Positions 26,970 through 36,383 of a stretch of 64,000 nt of DNA are shown here, in pieces (positions within the stretch are counted from its first letter, which is position 1; every line of letters begins with the position of its first letter). The position numbers and the translations under genes were made by a program. This DNA comes from an uncultured Polaribacter sp. Its GTDB lineage: Bacteria; Bacteroidota; Bacteroidia; Flavobacteriales; Flavobacteriaceae. The DNA is taken from the NCBI RefSeq assembly GCF_947496195.1, contig NZ_CANMBY010000001.1:1534988-1598987 (forward strand), in the 5' to 3' direction. The notes under the pieces are model-generated. The model saw only the letters and a program-made list of their open reading frames with translations. It did not search any database and was not told the origin of the DNA.

Positions 26970-27485
26970 CTATAAAGCCAAATACATATGATGATTTGGA
27001 TTACTATGTGTTGCAGATATTCTAAAATCACTTTTACCAACAATTGTAAACCCCATTTTTTTATAAAATTGTATAGCTCTTTTATTTTCAACCCAAACTT
27101 TCAACCAAATTCCTGTTTGATTATTTTTTTTACATAATTGAATATTAAAATCTAAAAGTTGTTTGGCTAAGCCTAAACCATAATGAGTTTTTAAAAAATA
27201 TATTCTACTTAAATAAGTAATATTTTCTGCATCAATATTTTCGCAAGGAAGATTTAAAACAATTTTAGAATAACCAACCACATCATTATTATAAGTTAAC
27301 AAATAATACTGGTGAGTGTTTTCTGAAAGTTCTTTAGCAAAGTTTTTTACTGTAAAATTTTCTGAAATGTAACTATCTATATCATTTTTTGGAGCAGAAT
27401 GCCCATGTGCAGGTAAAAAAGTTTCTATACTTAATTTTGATAATAAGTTTGCATCTTTTTGGGTAGCTTTTCTAATAGAAATCAT
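26970..27485 (-). CDS. GNAT-family N-acetyltransferase
   Basis: A 171-residue cytosolic enzyme that should transfer an acetyl group from acetyl-CoA to an amine. Motif A is seen around 96-125 with L-G-L-A-K-Q-L-L in the Q/R-x-x-G-x-G/A-like position. The C-terminal W-x-x-V-x-x-x-N-x-R-A-I-Q-F-Y-x-K-x-G-F block (130-150) is typical of the fold. The substrate cannot be predicted. The gene lies 30 bases upstream of the beta-propeller gene on the same strand. Confidence 0.9.
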   Translation of the reverse strand: MISIRKATQKDANLLSKLSIETFLPAHGHSAPKNDIDSYISENFTVKNFAKELSENTHQYYLLTYNNDVVGYSKIVLNLPCENIDAENITYLSRIYFLKTHYGLGLAKQLLDFNIQLCKKNNQTGIWLKVWVENKRAIQFYKKMGFTIVGKSDFRISATHSNPNHHMYLAL

Positions 27486-27514
27486 ATTGTACTACTTTGA
27501 TTAAATACAGTTTA

Positions 27515-28537
27515 TTAGTTTTGATTATCTTTTTTAATTTCAAAAATATAGGTTGCTATAATGTCTTCTTTGTAATACAGATGAACATCAAAATAACCTG
27601 CTTTATTAAAAGTGTATCTTAAAGTAGTGGTATCGTTTTTTTGACTTATGAAAGGGTTATAAGTTTTCTCTGAAACTCCAGAAACAAAAACTAATTTTAG
27701 ATTTTTTGGATCAACTTCTTTTTTAAAAACATAATTAAAGTTAAAAGTATTACCTTTTTGTAAGCTATAATACATCTTTTTAGGAGATATGTATTTATTT
27801 AAATATGTATAAGCACCACCATACAATAAAGGCATCTCTATAAACTCTTGAAAAGTTGGCATTTTATCACCAAGAAGTGAAAACTCTTTTTGAATAGGAA
27901 AATGATTTTTGATAAATAGTTCTGGTTCTGTTAAAAAATATCCATCATTATATTTAAAAATAAATCTATTTTCATCAGGATAAGAAATACCTGCAGCCCA
28001 AGTTGCATCACACAAATACCATTTATTATTTATTTTAAAAGCATTCCAGGTATGATTGGGATAATTAGGGTCAAATTCTGTTACATCTACAGTTCTGCCA
28101 AAACCATAAACCATCTTAGATTCTATATCTACAACATCACACATAGCTTTAAACAAATATGCGTAACCAGTACAAATGGTTTTTTTTCTTTTTAAGAGTT
28201 TAGAAAATAAATCACGTTTTAACTCAGAATTCCATTCTGCGAGTTTTATAGAATCTTTTTTATATTTTTTTCTTTTGCGTTCGTTTTTAGAGTATAATTT
28301 AAAATCGCTTGCAATATTTATACAAATCCATTTATAAATGGCTCTTACTTTTTCTATATCAGTATCAAGATTTTTTGTTAGATCAAGAGTAAGCTTATTT
28401 AAATTAAATAATCGCTTACTCTTAATAGTACTTGCAATTCTATCTGCTTTTGTAAAATTGATGTGTTTAAAGTCAGATTTTTGACTAAAACAGAGTGTAG
28501 TGTATAAAACAAAAAGTAAAAAAAAAGCTTTTTGCAT
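27515..28537 (-). CDS. Secreted transglutaminase-like domain protein
   Basis: A 340-residue exported protein with a signal peptide (1-18). A transglutaminase-like fold spans about 40-200. The catalytic-type Cys is in K-T-I-C-T-G-Y-A (about residue 119), His in N-H-T-W-N (about 163) and Asp in C-D-A-T-W (about 178). All three triad positions are present, so it may be an active protease or cross-linking enzyme. A C-terminal beta domain (about 245-340) has no known match. The regulatory-domain protein gene lies 6 bases upstream, suggesting an operon. Confidence 0.88.
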   Translation of the reverse strand: MQKAFFLLFVLYTTLCFSQKSDFKHINFTKADRIASTIKSKRLFNLNKLTLDLTKNLDTDIEKVRAIYKWICINIASDFKLYSKNERKRKKYKKDSIKLAEWNSELKRDLFSKLLKRKKTICTGYAYLFKAMCDVVDIESKMVYGFGRTVDVTEFDPNYPNHTWNAFKINNKWYLCDATWAAGISYPDENRFIFKYNDGYFLTEPELFIKNHFPIQKEFSLLGDKMPTFQEFIEMPLLYGGAYTYLNKYISPKKMYYSLQKGNTFNFNYVFKKEVDPKNLKLVFVSGVSEKTYNPFISQKNDTTTLRYTFNKAGYFDVHLYYKEDIIATYIFEIKKDNQN

Positions 28538-28543
28538 ACAGAA

Positions 28544-28951
28544 TTATTGCCCTTTTCTTTTAGAAGAAAAACGCTTATTAGTTCCAACTGCACCTAACAT
28601 TTCATTATCATCTTCTTTTAATACGATAGTAAGATTTGTAGAGTTTTTTGTGATGGTAACTTTTTGTTTTAGATAGCCTAAGTAAGAAAAGTATATAACA
28701 TCACCAACATTTAATGTTTTAGGAAAAGTAAATTCTCCTTTTCTATTTGATGAGGTATAAACAGACTTATCTTTTAAATAAATATTTACTCCATTTAAAG
28801 GTTCTGCCTTTTCTTCAGTTTTACCTTTTACAACACCTTTTACTTCAACTTTTTGAGCATTAATGGTTGATGTACATAAAAAACTAATAAAAAATAATGT
28901 TATTAAAATTTTTGTTGATGTTGTCATTTTTACAGTTGTACTCGTTTTCAT
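28544..28951 (-). CDS. Exported carboxypeptidase-regulatory-like domain protein
   Basis: A 135-residue protein with an N-terminal signal peptide. Either ATG 28951 or ATG 28927 could be the start. The mature part (about 34-115) is one beta-sandwich of the CarboxypepD_reg-like kind, with V-K-G-V-V-K-G-K, then L-N-G-V-N-I-Y-L-K and F-S-Y-L-G-Y. This domain normally precedes TonB-dependent receptors, but here it stands alone with a short basic tail. It sits 6 bases upstream of the transglutaminase-like gene. Confidence 0.82.
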   Translation of the reverse strand: MKTSTTVKMTTSTKILITLFFISFLCTSTINAQKVEVKGVVKGKTEEKAEPLNGVNIYLKDKSVYTSSNRKGEFTFPKTLNVGDVIYFSYLGYLKQKVTITKNSTNLTIVLKEDDNEMLGAVGTNKRFSSKRKGQ

Positions 28952-29096
28952 AATGATATGTTTTTAATGTTGATATCAAAACTATAGGTAAATAAAAAAA
29001 CTTAAAAACGCTATTTAGCCAAGTAATTCATTTACTGGGTTAAAGTTACTTTTTATTTAGTAAAATTGAAAATGAAAAGATATAATACTTAAAAAA

Positions 29097-30332
29097 TTAA
29101 TACCAACGCTTTTTATTTTTTTTAGAAGCTGTAGATTTTCTACTTTTTTTATGTTTACTAATTGTATTAGGTTGTTTCTTTTTGTGCTTTGGTTTATGAA
29201 TTGGGTAGGGGTGATCTTCAATAACTTTTATAGGTTTCTCTATTAAAGATTCAATGGTTTTTATATAACTATTTTCATCAGGAGAACAAAAAGAAAAAGC
29301 TATTCCAGATTTACCTGCTCTACCAGTTCTACCAATTCTATGCACATAAGTTTCAGGAATATTTGGGATATCAAAATTAATAATGGCATCTACGTTGGTA
29401 ATATCTATACCTCTAGCAGCAACATCTGTAGCAATTAAAATGCTTGCCTTTTTAGTTTTAAAATCTTCAATGGCTTTGTTTCTAATAGACTGTGTTTTGT
29501 CTCCATGAATGCTTGTTGCTTTATATCCATTTTTAAGAAGAGTTTGCTCTAATTTGTCAACTCCAAATTTAGTGCGTCTAAATATAATTATTTTACCATT
29601 TATGGTGTTTCTTAACAAATGTAAACACAAGTCTGTTTTGTTTTTTTTAGGCAAATAATATAATAATTGCCCAATATTTTTTGCAGTAGTTTCTTCTGGG
29701 TTTATTTCTACTTTAATAGCATTTTTAATTACAGATTTTGCAAGATCATCAATTTTTTCTGGAATAGTGGCAGAAAATAGAAGGGTTTGTTTTTTTCTAG
29801 GACAAAGTTTTTCAATCTTTTTAACGTCATTGATAAAACCCATGTCTAGCATTAAATCAGCTTCATCTAAAACAAAAATTTCTAAATGACTTAAATCTAA
29901 ATGACCTTGAAGCTGTAAATCTAATAAACGACCAGGTGTTGCAATTAAAATATTTATACCTTTTGCTAACTTTTCTTTTTGAGGTTCTAAAGACACACCT
30001 CCAAAAACGGCTGTAGTTCTTAAGTTAGTATACTTGCTAAATAAGGTAAAGTTTTCTTCAATTTGTATTGCTAGTTCACGAGTAGGAGTCACTACTATAG
30101 CCTTTATGGTTTTTGCTCCTTTTTCAGCATCTTGTTTATTAAATAATAAATTGATTATTGGCAGTGCAAATGCAGCAGTTTTACCTGTACCTGTTTGTGC
30201 AGCAACAATTACATTTTTCTTAGCTAAAACTAATGGTATTGTTTTTTGTTGTACTAAAGTTGGTCTCTGAAAACGTGCTTCAGAAAGTGACTTTAAGATA
30301 GATTTATGTAATGGTAATTCTGTGAATTGCAT
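29097..30332 (-). CDS. DEAD-box RNA helicase (RhlE type)
   Basis: A 411-residue ATP-dependent RNA helicase. Visible motifs are Q (P-T-x-V-Q), I (A-Q-T-G-T-G-K-T, 45-52), Ia (P-T-R-E-L-A), II (D-E-A-D), III (S-A-T) and VI (H-R-I-G-R-T-G-R). The C-terminal about 50 residues are strongly basic (Lys, Ser, His), likely an RNA-binding tail. RhlE-type helicases act in ribosome assembly and mRNA decay, often at low temperature. It is a single-gene unit; the 145-base gap upstream of the previous gene shows no clear site. Confidence 0.95.
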   Translation of the reverse strand: MQFTELPLHKSILKSLSEARFQRPTLVQQKTIPLVLAKKNVIVAAQTGTGKTAAFALPIINLLFNKQDAEKGAKTIKAIVVTPTRELAIQIEENFTLFSKYTNLRTTAVFGGVSLEPQKEKLAKGINILIATPGRLLDLQLQGHLDLSHLEIFVLDEADLMLDMGFINDVKKIEKLCPRKKQTLLFSATIPEKIDDLAKSVIKNAIKVEINPEETTAKNIGQLLYYLPKKNKTDLCLHLLRNTINGKIIIFRRTKFGVDKLEQTLLKNGYKATSIHGDKTQSIRNKAIEDFKTKKASILIATDVAARGIDITNVDAIINFDIPNIPETYVHRIGRTGRAGKSGIAFSFCSPDENSYIKTIESLIEKPIKVIEDHPYPIHKPKHKKKQPNTISKHKKSRKSTASKKNKKRWY

Positions 30333-30400
30333 TGATTGATTTTTTTGTAAAGGTAGTATAAAAGCTGCCTAGTTTTAGATGTAAACTTTTTTGTCAACAA

Positions 30401-30430
30401 AAAACCTCTCTGGTTAAACAGAGAGGTTTT
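30401..30430 (-). terminator. Terminator after htpG
   Basis: A 12-base perfect stem (30401-30412 / 30419-30430, core CCTCTCTG/CAGAGAGG) has a 6-base loop. The minus strand ends in a T-run. It lies about 40 bases beyond the htpG stop. Confidence 0.9.
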
Positions 30431-30471
30431 GGTTTTATAGATTCCTGTATAATCAAGAACAAAATTATTGA

Positions 30472-32382
30472 TTACTTAATTAATTCATAAGAGCGCTTAA
30501 TAAAGTTTGTTAACTCTTCACCATGTAAAAGGTTTTGAGATAATTTTGCTAAATCAAAAGCTTGAGAAATTAAACCTTTTTGCTTTTCTTCATCAGCAGC
30601 TAAAATTTCAGAAACTAATGGACTATTTGTGTTCACCACTAAGTTGTACATATCTGGCATATTACCCATACCAAACATTCCTCCACCACCAGTAGCTTGC
30701 ATCTCTTTCATTCTACGCATAAATTCTGGCACAGTAATCATAAAAGGAGAAGCATTAGAATCCATAGCTTCTAACTGCACAGTATAAGATGAATTGTTTA
30801 CAGCACCTTCAATAACTGGCTTTAATTTCTCTTTTTCTTCATCTGATAATTTAGAAATTACGTTGTCATCTTTTTTAATTAAATTATCAATATGATCTGC
30901 ATCAACTCTAGAGAATTTAATTTTGCCATCTCCAGAAGTTTCTAATTTTTGCATTAAATGAGAAACAATTGGCGAATCTAAAATTAACACTTGATAACCT
31001 TTGTCTTTTGCAGCTTGAATGTAACTGTGTTGAGCATCTTTATTAGCTGCATATAAAATTACATGGTTACCATCTTTATCAGTTTGAGTATCTTTTGTTT
31101 TCTCAACCAATTCATCAAATGTAAAATATGTGTCATCTACTGTTGGATATAAAGCAAACTTCTTTGCTTTATCAAAGAATTTATCTTCAGATAACATTCC
31201 ATACTCAATAATTACTTTAATGTCATTCCATTTTTTCTCAAAATCTTCACGATCTTTTTTGAATAATGATGCTAATTTATCTGCAACCTTTTTAGTGATG
31301 TAACCAGAAATCTTTTTTACAGCACCATCTGCTTGTAAATACGAACGAGAAACGTTTAATGGAATGTCTGGAGAATCTATAACACCCTTTAACATTTGTA
31401 AAAAGTCTGGTACAATACCCTCAACATTATCAGTAACAAAAACTTGATTTTGATATAGTTGAATTTTATCCTTTTGCATGTCTAAGTTCTGTGTTAACTT
31501 AGGGAAGAATAAAATACCTGTTAAGTTAAAAGGATAATCTACGTTTAAGTGAATATGGAATAATGACTCCTCAAATTGCATTGGATACAATTCTCTGTAG
31601 AAATTATCGTAATCTTCTTTTTCTAAATCAGCTGGTTTTTTTGTCCAAGCAGGATTAGTATTGTTGATGATATCATCTACCTCTATTTGTCTGTGAGGTT
31701 CTTTAGTTTCTTTACCATCTTTATCTGTAATGGTTGCAGGCTCATGCTCTGGATCGTTAATTTTTTTAGTTCCAAATTTAATTGGCACTTGGTTAAAACG
31801 ATTGTATTTAGTTAATAAACCTCTAATTTTACCTTCTTCTAAAAATTCAGTTGAATCTTCTGCAATGTGTAAAATAATTTCTGTTCCTCTGTCAGATTTG
31901 TCATGCTCCACTAAAGTATATTCAGGAGAACCATCACAAGTCCAATGAGCAGCAAGTTCGTCTTTAAACGATTTTGTAATAATTTCTACTTTATCTGCCA
32001 CCATAAAAGCAGAGTAAAAACCTAAACCAAAGTGTCCAATAACACCAGTTTCGTTTTTATCATCTTTGTATTTGTCTAAAAATTCTTCAGCACCAGAAAA
32101 TGCAATTTGGTTGATGTATTTTTCAACTTCATCAGCAGTCATTCCAATACCTTGATCTTTTATGGTTAAGGTTTTTGCATCTTTATCAATACTGATTTCA
32201 ATTTTAGCATCACCTAATTCGGTTTTTGCTTCACCAATAGAAATTAAGTGTTTTAGTTTTGTTGTGGCATCAGTACCATTAGAAATTAACTCACGTAAAA
32301 AGATTTCGTGATCAGAATACAAGAATTTTTTAATCAGTGGAAAAATATTTTCTACTGATACATTAATGTTTCCTTTGCTCAT
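30472..32382 (-). CDS. htpG: Molecular chaperone HtpG (Hsp90)
   Basis: A 636-residue ATP-dependent chaperone of the cytosol. The GHKL ATPase domain (about 1-220) shows E-L-I-S-N-G-T-D-A, D-x-G-I-G-M and G-x-F-G-L-G-F-Y-S-A-F. The middle domain and a C-terminal dimerisation region follow, without the eukaryotic MEEVD tail. Length matches the family. Near the middle, S-R-S-Y-L-Q replaces the common S-R-E-x-L-Q. It is monocistronic, with its own terminator. Confidence 0.97.
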   Translation of the reverse strand: MSKGNINVSVENIFPLIKKFLYSDHEIFLRELISNGTDATTKLKHLISIGEAKTELGDAKIEISIDKDAKTLTIKDQGIGMTADEVEKYINQIAFSGAEEFLDKYKDDKNETGVIGHFGLGFYSAFMVADKVEIITKSFKDELAAHWTCDGSPEYTLVEHDKSDRGTEIILHIAEDSTEFLEEGKIRGLLTKYNRFNQVPIKFGTKKINDPEHEPATITDKDGKETKEPHRQIEVDDIINNTNPAWTKKPADLEKEDYDNFYRELYPMQFEESLFHIHLNVDYPFNLTGILFFPKLTQNLDMQKDKIQLYQNQVFVTDNVEGIVPDFLQMLKGVIDSPDIPLNVSRSYLQADGAVKKISGYITKKVADKLASLFKKDREDFEKKWNDIKVIIEYGMLSEDKFFDKAKKFALYPTVDDTYFTFDELVEKTKDTQTDKDGNHVILYAANKDAQHSYIQAAKDKGYQVLILDSPIVSHLMQKLETSGDGKIKFSRVDADHIDNLIKKDDNVISKLSDEEKEKLKPVIEGAVNNSSYTVQLEAMDSNASPFMITVPEFMRRMKEMQATGGGGMFGMGNMPDMYNLVVNTNSPLVSEILAADEEKQKGLISQAFDLAKLSQNLLHGEELTNFIKRSYELIK

Positions 32383-32475
32383 AATTTTATATTTATTTTA
32401 ATATTATTTTCTGATTATTAATAAGTCAAAAAAAATACCAAAGAAAGAATTATGACAAGATGACAGAAATATTTT

Positions 32476-32500
32476 AATTATGAATTATAAATTCATAATT
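32476..32500. terminator. AT-only perfect hairpin, possible weak terminator
   Basis: Arms AATTATGAATT (32476-32486) and AATTCATAATT (32490-32500) are perfectly complementary with a 3-base loop. The hairpin has almost no G or C and no long T-run. It lies just after the stop of the GH109-like gene on the minus strand and ahead of htpG. Confidence 0.4.
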
Positions 32501-32506
32501 TGTAAT

Positions 32507-33898
32507 TTATATGTCTCTCAACATTTCAGTTTTGTTCTCGTTTTTCCAAGTTCCACCTGTAAAATCGGGTACTTTTATTGAGCTACTGTTTTGTGCTACA
32601 GAAAGTTCTGATAGTGGAGTAATAGCGCTCCATAAAACACTATCATAGACATTAATGTCTAAAGGTAATCCTTTGTTTAAACATCTAATAAGTCTATAAA
32701 TCATGACAAAATCCATACCTCCATGACCAACAGAATTGTCTGATATTTGAGTTTTTAATTTTGCCCATAAAGGATGATTGTATTTTTCTCTATATTCAGT
32801 ATATTTTTCATCATCTAACCATTTATGACCCCACCAAGCTAATTCTTCTTCATTGATATATAATTTAGAAGGATATCCTTCGTGAACTGCTTTGGTTCCT
32901 ATAACTGTATTTAATCGATCATAAGGTCTACCTGAATGCACATCAAACTGTAACATAATGGTTTTTCCTAATTTGGTTTTAATCATAGTGGTGTTCATAT
33001 CACCACATTTTACATTTTGAAATTGTGGTAGATTAGCCCTTTTAGCAGCATCACTTAAACTTTTTTCTCTTGAACTCATAGAAACTACATGGTCGTAAGT
33101 ATCTCCTCTACCAATATTCATGTATTGACTTATAGGGCCTAAGCCATGAGTTGTATAAAAATTACCATCTTTCTTAAGATGATGTTTAATTCGCCATTGA
33201 TTTTCATAATAGGTTTCATCTAAAAGATGCTTTCTTAAATCATGAATATATGCACCTTCTGCATGAGTTAAATCACCAAAAACACCTTGATTTACCATAT
33301 TTAATACCCATAATTCTTCACCATTAAAACAGCAGTTTTCCATCATCATACAATGTTTTTGGGTGCGTTCTGCAGTTTCTACTAATTTCCAACAATCTTC
33401 CATAGTATATCCAATAGGTACTTCAGAAGCTACATGTTTTCCTTTCTCCATTCCATACAGAGCCATAGGTGTATGCATTTCCCAAGGTGTAGCAATAATT
33501 AATAAATCAATATCATCTCTATCTGCAACTTTTTTCCATTCGTCTGGATTACCAAAATATGCATCTGCAGTAGTATTATGTGTTTTTTTAAGATGCGCAT
33601 TTAATTTGTCTGTTTTTTCTTTTCTTAAATCTGAAATTGCTACAACAGTGGCATGGTTATTTTTTACCAACCAATCGAACATTTGTATTAAGGTTTGTCC
33701 TCTGTTTCCAGCACCAATAATACCTACTCTTACATTGTCAATTTTTGAAGTAGTTAGTCCAAAGGCAGTTCCTTTAGCAGTTTTATTAAGTAATGAATTT
33801 GTTTTTTCTAAAGTTTCTTCTTTACAAGAAATTGTTGTTGATAAACCTAAAAACAGAGCAGCTTTTGACGAAAGTGATAAAAAATCTTTTCTATTCAT
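32507..33898 (-). CDS. GH109-like Gfo/Idh/MocA family protein
   Basis: A 463-residue exported protein resembling NAD-dependent alpha-N-acetylgalactosaminidases of family GH109. A lipoprotein or Tat-like leader (M-N-R-K-D-F-L-S, Cys26) has Arg-Lys where Tat signals have twin Arg. The NAD-binding motif G-I-I-G-A-G-N-R-G is near 60. The T-H-G-L-G-P-I motif with His251 and C-M-M-M-E-N-C near 150 match the GH109 subgroup. The sugar substrate is inferred only from the family. The gene stands alone, without a SusC/SusD pair. Confidence 0.85.
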   Translation of the reverse strand: MNRKDFLSLSSKAALFLGLSTTISCKEETLEKTNSLLNKTAKGTAFGLTTSKIDNVRVGIIGAGNRGQTLIQMFDWLVKNNHATVVAISDLRKEKTDKLNAHLKKTHNTTADAYFGNPDEWKKVADRDDIDLLIIATPWEMHTPMALYGMEKGKHVASEVPIGYTMEDCWKLVETAERTQKHCMMMENCCFNGEELWVLNMVNQGVFGDLTHAEGAYIHDLRKHLLDETYYENQWRIKHHLKKDGNFYTTHGLGPISQYMNIGRGDTYDHVVSMSSREKSLSDAAKRANLPQFQNVKCGDMNTTMIKTKLGKTIMLQFDVHSGRPYDRLNTVIGTKAVHEGYPSKLYINEEELAWWGHKWLDDEKYTEYREKYNHPLWAKLKTQISDNSVGHGGMDFVMIYRLIRCLNKGLPLDINVYDSVLWSAITPLSELSVAQNSSSIKVPDFTGGTWKNENKTEMLRDI

Positions 33899-33933
33899 AA
33901 TAAAAAAATGTTTGGTTGATTTTAAATTGCTTA

Positions 33934-33964
33934 TTGTAAAGGTGTTAATTTATCACTATTTTTG
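33934..33964 (+). promoter_or_regulatory. Candidate Bacteroidota promoter for the KAS III-like gene
   Basis: TTG (33934-33936), a 20-base spacer and TATTTTTG (33957-33964) fit the TTG-N20-TAnnTTTG pattern. The ATG at 34008 is about 44 bases downstream. Confidence 0.55.
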
Positions 33965-34007
33965 TTAGTTACAAATAACAAATTACTAATTTTTAGAACC
34001 GATAAAT

Positions 34008-35015
34008 ATGTATAATTCAAAAATTACTGGTTTAGGGTATTACGTTCCAGAAAATGTGGTTACCAATAATGACTTAAAAGAGTTTATGGATACTTCTGAT
34101 GAATGGATACAAGAAAGAACAGGAATTAAAGAACGTAGATGGATAGACCCAAAGACTGGTGATAATACTTCTTCTATGGGAGCAAAAGCTGCAAAAATAG
34201 CTATAGAAAGAGCTGGCTTAACTAAAGATGATATCGACTTTATCATTTTTGCAACATTAAGTCCAGATATGTATTTCCCTGGAGGTGGAGTAAGAGTGCA
34301 AGATATGCTAGATATGCCAACTATTGGTGCTTTAGATGTACGTAATCAATGTTCAGGATTTATCTATTCTATGTCAGTTGCAGACCAGTTTATAAAAACA
34401 GGTATGTATAAAAACATCTTAGTTATTGGTTCAGAAAATCATTCTGGAGGATTAGAAAAATCGACTAGAGGTAGAGGTGTTACTGTAATTTTTGGAGATG
34501 GAGCAGGAGCAGCAGTGCTATCTAGATGTGAAGAAGAAGGAAAAGGTATTTTATCTTCTCATTTACATTCAGAAGGTAAGCATGCAAGAGAATTGATGTT
34601 AGATGGACCTGCAACAGGAAGATGGGTGCCAGAAATTTTAGCTGAGAATGATCCAGATGACCAATCTTATTATCCATATATGAATGGACAGTTTGTTTTT
34701 AAACACGCTGTTGTGCGTTTCTCTGAAGCTATTGTTGAAGGATTGCAAGCTAATAATCTACAAAAAGAAGATATAGATATGCTAATTCCTCATCAAGCGA
34801 ATTTACGTATTGCTCAATTTATTCAAAAGAAGTTTCAATTATCTGATGATAAGGTTCATAACAATATTATGAAGTATGGTAATACAACTGCTGCATCAGT
34901 AATTATAGCATTAACAGAAGCTTGGGAACAAGGTAAAATAAAAGATAACGATTTGGTTGTTTTAGCTGCTTTTGGAAGTGGATTTACTTGGGGTTCTGTA
35001 ATTATTCGTTGGTAG
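34008..35015 (+). CDS. 3-oxoacyl-ACP synthase III family protein (KAS III/FabH-like)
   Basis: A 335-residue thiolase-fold condensing enzyme. The catalytic triad is complete: Cys115 (Q-C-S-G-F), His262 (P-H-Q-A-N) and Asn292 (Y-G-N-T-T). True FabH usually has A-A-C-S-G-F. The D-V-R-N-Q-C context and lack of neighbouring plsX/fab genes suggest a secondary KAS III-like enzyme rather than the housekeeping FabH. It probably condenses an acyl-CoA or acyl-ACP starter with malonyl-ACP. It is monocistronic, ending at the hairpin at 35038. Confidence 0.9.
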   Translation: MYNSKITGLGYYVPENVVTNNDLKEFMDTSDEWIQERTGIKERRWIDPKTGDNTSSMGAKAAKIAIERAGLTKDDIDFIIFATLSPDMYFPGGGVRVQDMLDMPTIGALDVRNQCSGFIYSMSVADQFIKTGMYKNILVIGSENHSGGLEKSTRGRGVTVIFGDGAGAAVLSRCEEEGKGILSSHLHSEGKHARELMLDGPATGRWVPEILAENDPDDQSYYPYMNGQFVFKHAVVRFSEAIVEGLQANNLQKEDIDMLIPHQANLRIAQFIQKKFQLSDDKVHNNIMKYGNTTAASVIIALTEAWEQGKIKDNDLVVLAAFGSGFTWGSVIIRW

Positions 35016-35037
35016 TAAATACATTTTTTTATAATAT

Positions 35038-35070
35038 AAAGGTCTTTTCTTAAAGTAGAAAAGACCTTTT
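35038..35070. terminator. Bidirectional terminator containing the MFS stop codon
   Basis: Arms AAAGGTCTTTTCT (35038-35050) and AGAAAAGACCTTT (35057-35069) pair perfectly over a 6-base loop. The stop codon of the convergent MFS gene (35050-35052) is at the start of the loop, so the last MFS codons form one arm. Confidence 0.88.
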
Positions 35071-36234
35071 CTTTTTAATGACTTGTAAAGATAAAATTCC
35101 AAATAATGGACCTATAGCTAAAAGTGTAAATACCATTGGTGTATTAAAACGTGAAATTAATATACTCAAAAGTTGAATGCTAATAATAGTAATTGCAAAA
35201 CCAATACAATTTACAATAGTTAAAGCGGTTCCTTTTATTTTAGCCTCAGCATTATTTGCTACTAATGTTGAGAATAGAGGTGAGTCTGCAATTACTACAA
35301 ATCCCCAGAAAAACAGAAAACTTAAAAAAATAAAACTGCTTTTTAGTTGAAAAATTAATGGACTAATAAGACAGCAAATAAAAGAACTTAATAAAATATA
35401 AAAAGCAACCTTTTTTGTTTTAAAATTTAGTGAAAGATAACCACTCACTACACACCCTAAAGCACCAATAGCAATTATTAAAAAAGAAAATAAGGGAATA
35501 TTTATATCAATATAATTATTGTTTGCAAACATTTTTATAAGTACAGGAACAAAAGCCCAAAAGGCATATAATTCCCACATATGACCAAAATATCCAAATG
35601 CAGCTGATCTAAAATCATCATTTCTAAAAACACCAATAAACGCTGAGAAATTAAATTGTTGACTTTGTTTTCTATTTTTACCATCGCCTAAAAAAAGAAT
35701 TAACAAACCTCCAAGAACAGATAAAATAGAAATAATTATCATTACATTTTTCCAAGGAAACCCTGTATTTAAATCTTTTAATAAATGAGGAAAAGCAGTT
35801 CCTAAAACTAAAGCCCCAACTAAAAAACCTAATGCTTTTCCTAACCCTTTTTTGTAATAATCTGAAGCTATTTTCATGCCTACAGGATAAATTCCAGCCA
35901 AGAAAAAACCAGTTAAAAATCTTAATAGTAATATACTAATAAAAGTATTTTGACTATGAATAATTAGCAAGTTCGTAAAGGCTCCCAAAATAGCACAAGT
36001 AAAGAATACTTTTGAAGGAGAAAACCTATCTGAAATGGTAAGTATGGCAAATAATAATGTGCCTGAAATAAAACCAAACTGAACAATAGAGGTTAAACTA
36101 GCTATTGAATTTTCGGGTAAATTATAATTTATGATTAAATCATCTAATATTGCATTACCAGCAAACCATAAAGAAGTACAACAAAATTGTGCTACTACAA
36201 TAGTTGGTAAAATAATTTTTTTTAGAGATGACAA
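35050..36234 (-). CDS. MFS transporter
   Basis: A 394-residue inner-membrane protein with about twelve hydrophobic segments. The loop between helices 2 and 3 contains S-D-R-F-S-P-S, a degenerate MFS signature (D-R-x-G-R-R). Phe-Pro-Trp-Lys and similar charged loops lie mid-protein. No ATG is available before the first helix, so the start is TTG at 36234. An upstream in-frame stop excludes a longer form. The substrate is unknown. It is a single gene, convergent with the KAS III-like gene. Confidence 0.85.
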   Translation of the reverse strand: MSSLKKIILPTIVVAQFCCTSLWFAGNAILDDLIINYNLPENSIASLTSIVQFGFISGTLLFAILTISDRFSPSKVFFTCAILGAFTNLLIIHSQNTFISILLLRFLTGFFLAGIYPVGMKIASDYYKKGLGKALGFLVGALVLGTAFPHLLKDLNTGFPWKNVMIIISILSVLGGLLILFLGDGKNRKQSQQFNFSAFIGVFRNDDFRSAAFGYFGHMWELYAFWAFVPVLIKMFANNNYIDINIPLFSFLIIAIGALGCVVSGYLSLNFKTKKVAFYILLSSFICCLISPLIFQLKSSFIFLSFLFFWGFVVIADSPLFSTLVANNAEAKIKGTALTIVNCIGFAITIISIQLLSILISRFNTPMVFTLLAIGPLFGILSLQVIKKKRSFLL

Positions 36235-36338
36235 AATAGAGTTAATTGTTTTAAAAAACGGTAATATTTTATTTTTAAAAATTACAACTAGCCAAGTTAA
36301 AATGGAATAATGTTACACACAAATATTTTAAATAAAAA

Positions 36339-36363
36339 AAAGAGAAGCAAAAAGCTTCTCTTT
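36339..36363 (-). terminator. Terminator after the small beta-barrel gene
   Basis: A 10-base stem (36339-36348 / 36354-36363, core AGAGAAGC/GCTTCTCT) has a 5-base loop. On the minus strand it is followed by a T-run. Confidence 0.85.
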
Positions 36364-36383
36364 CTAATATATATTAAATTTTC

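Noticed and set aside
33363..33968. 201-residue open frame on the plus strand
   Set aside because: It lies wholly antisense to the GH109-like gene, has no family features and no promoter or start context.
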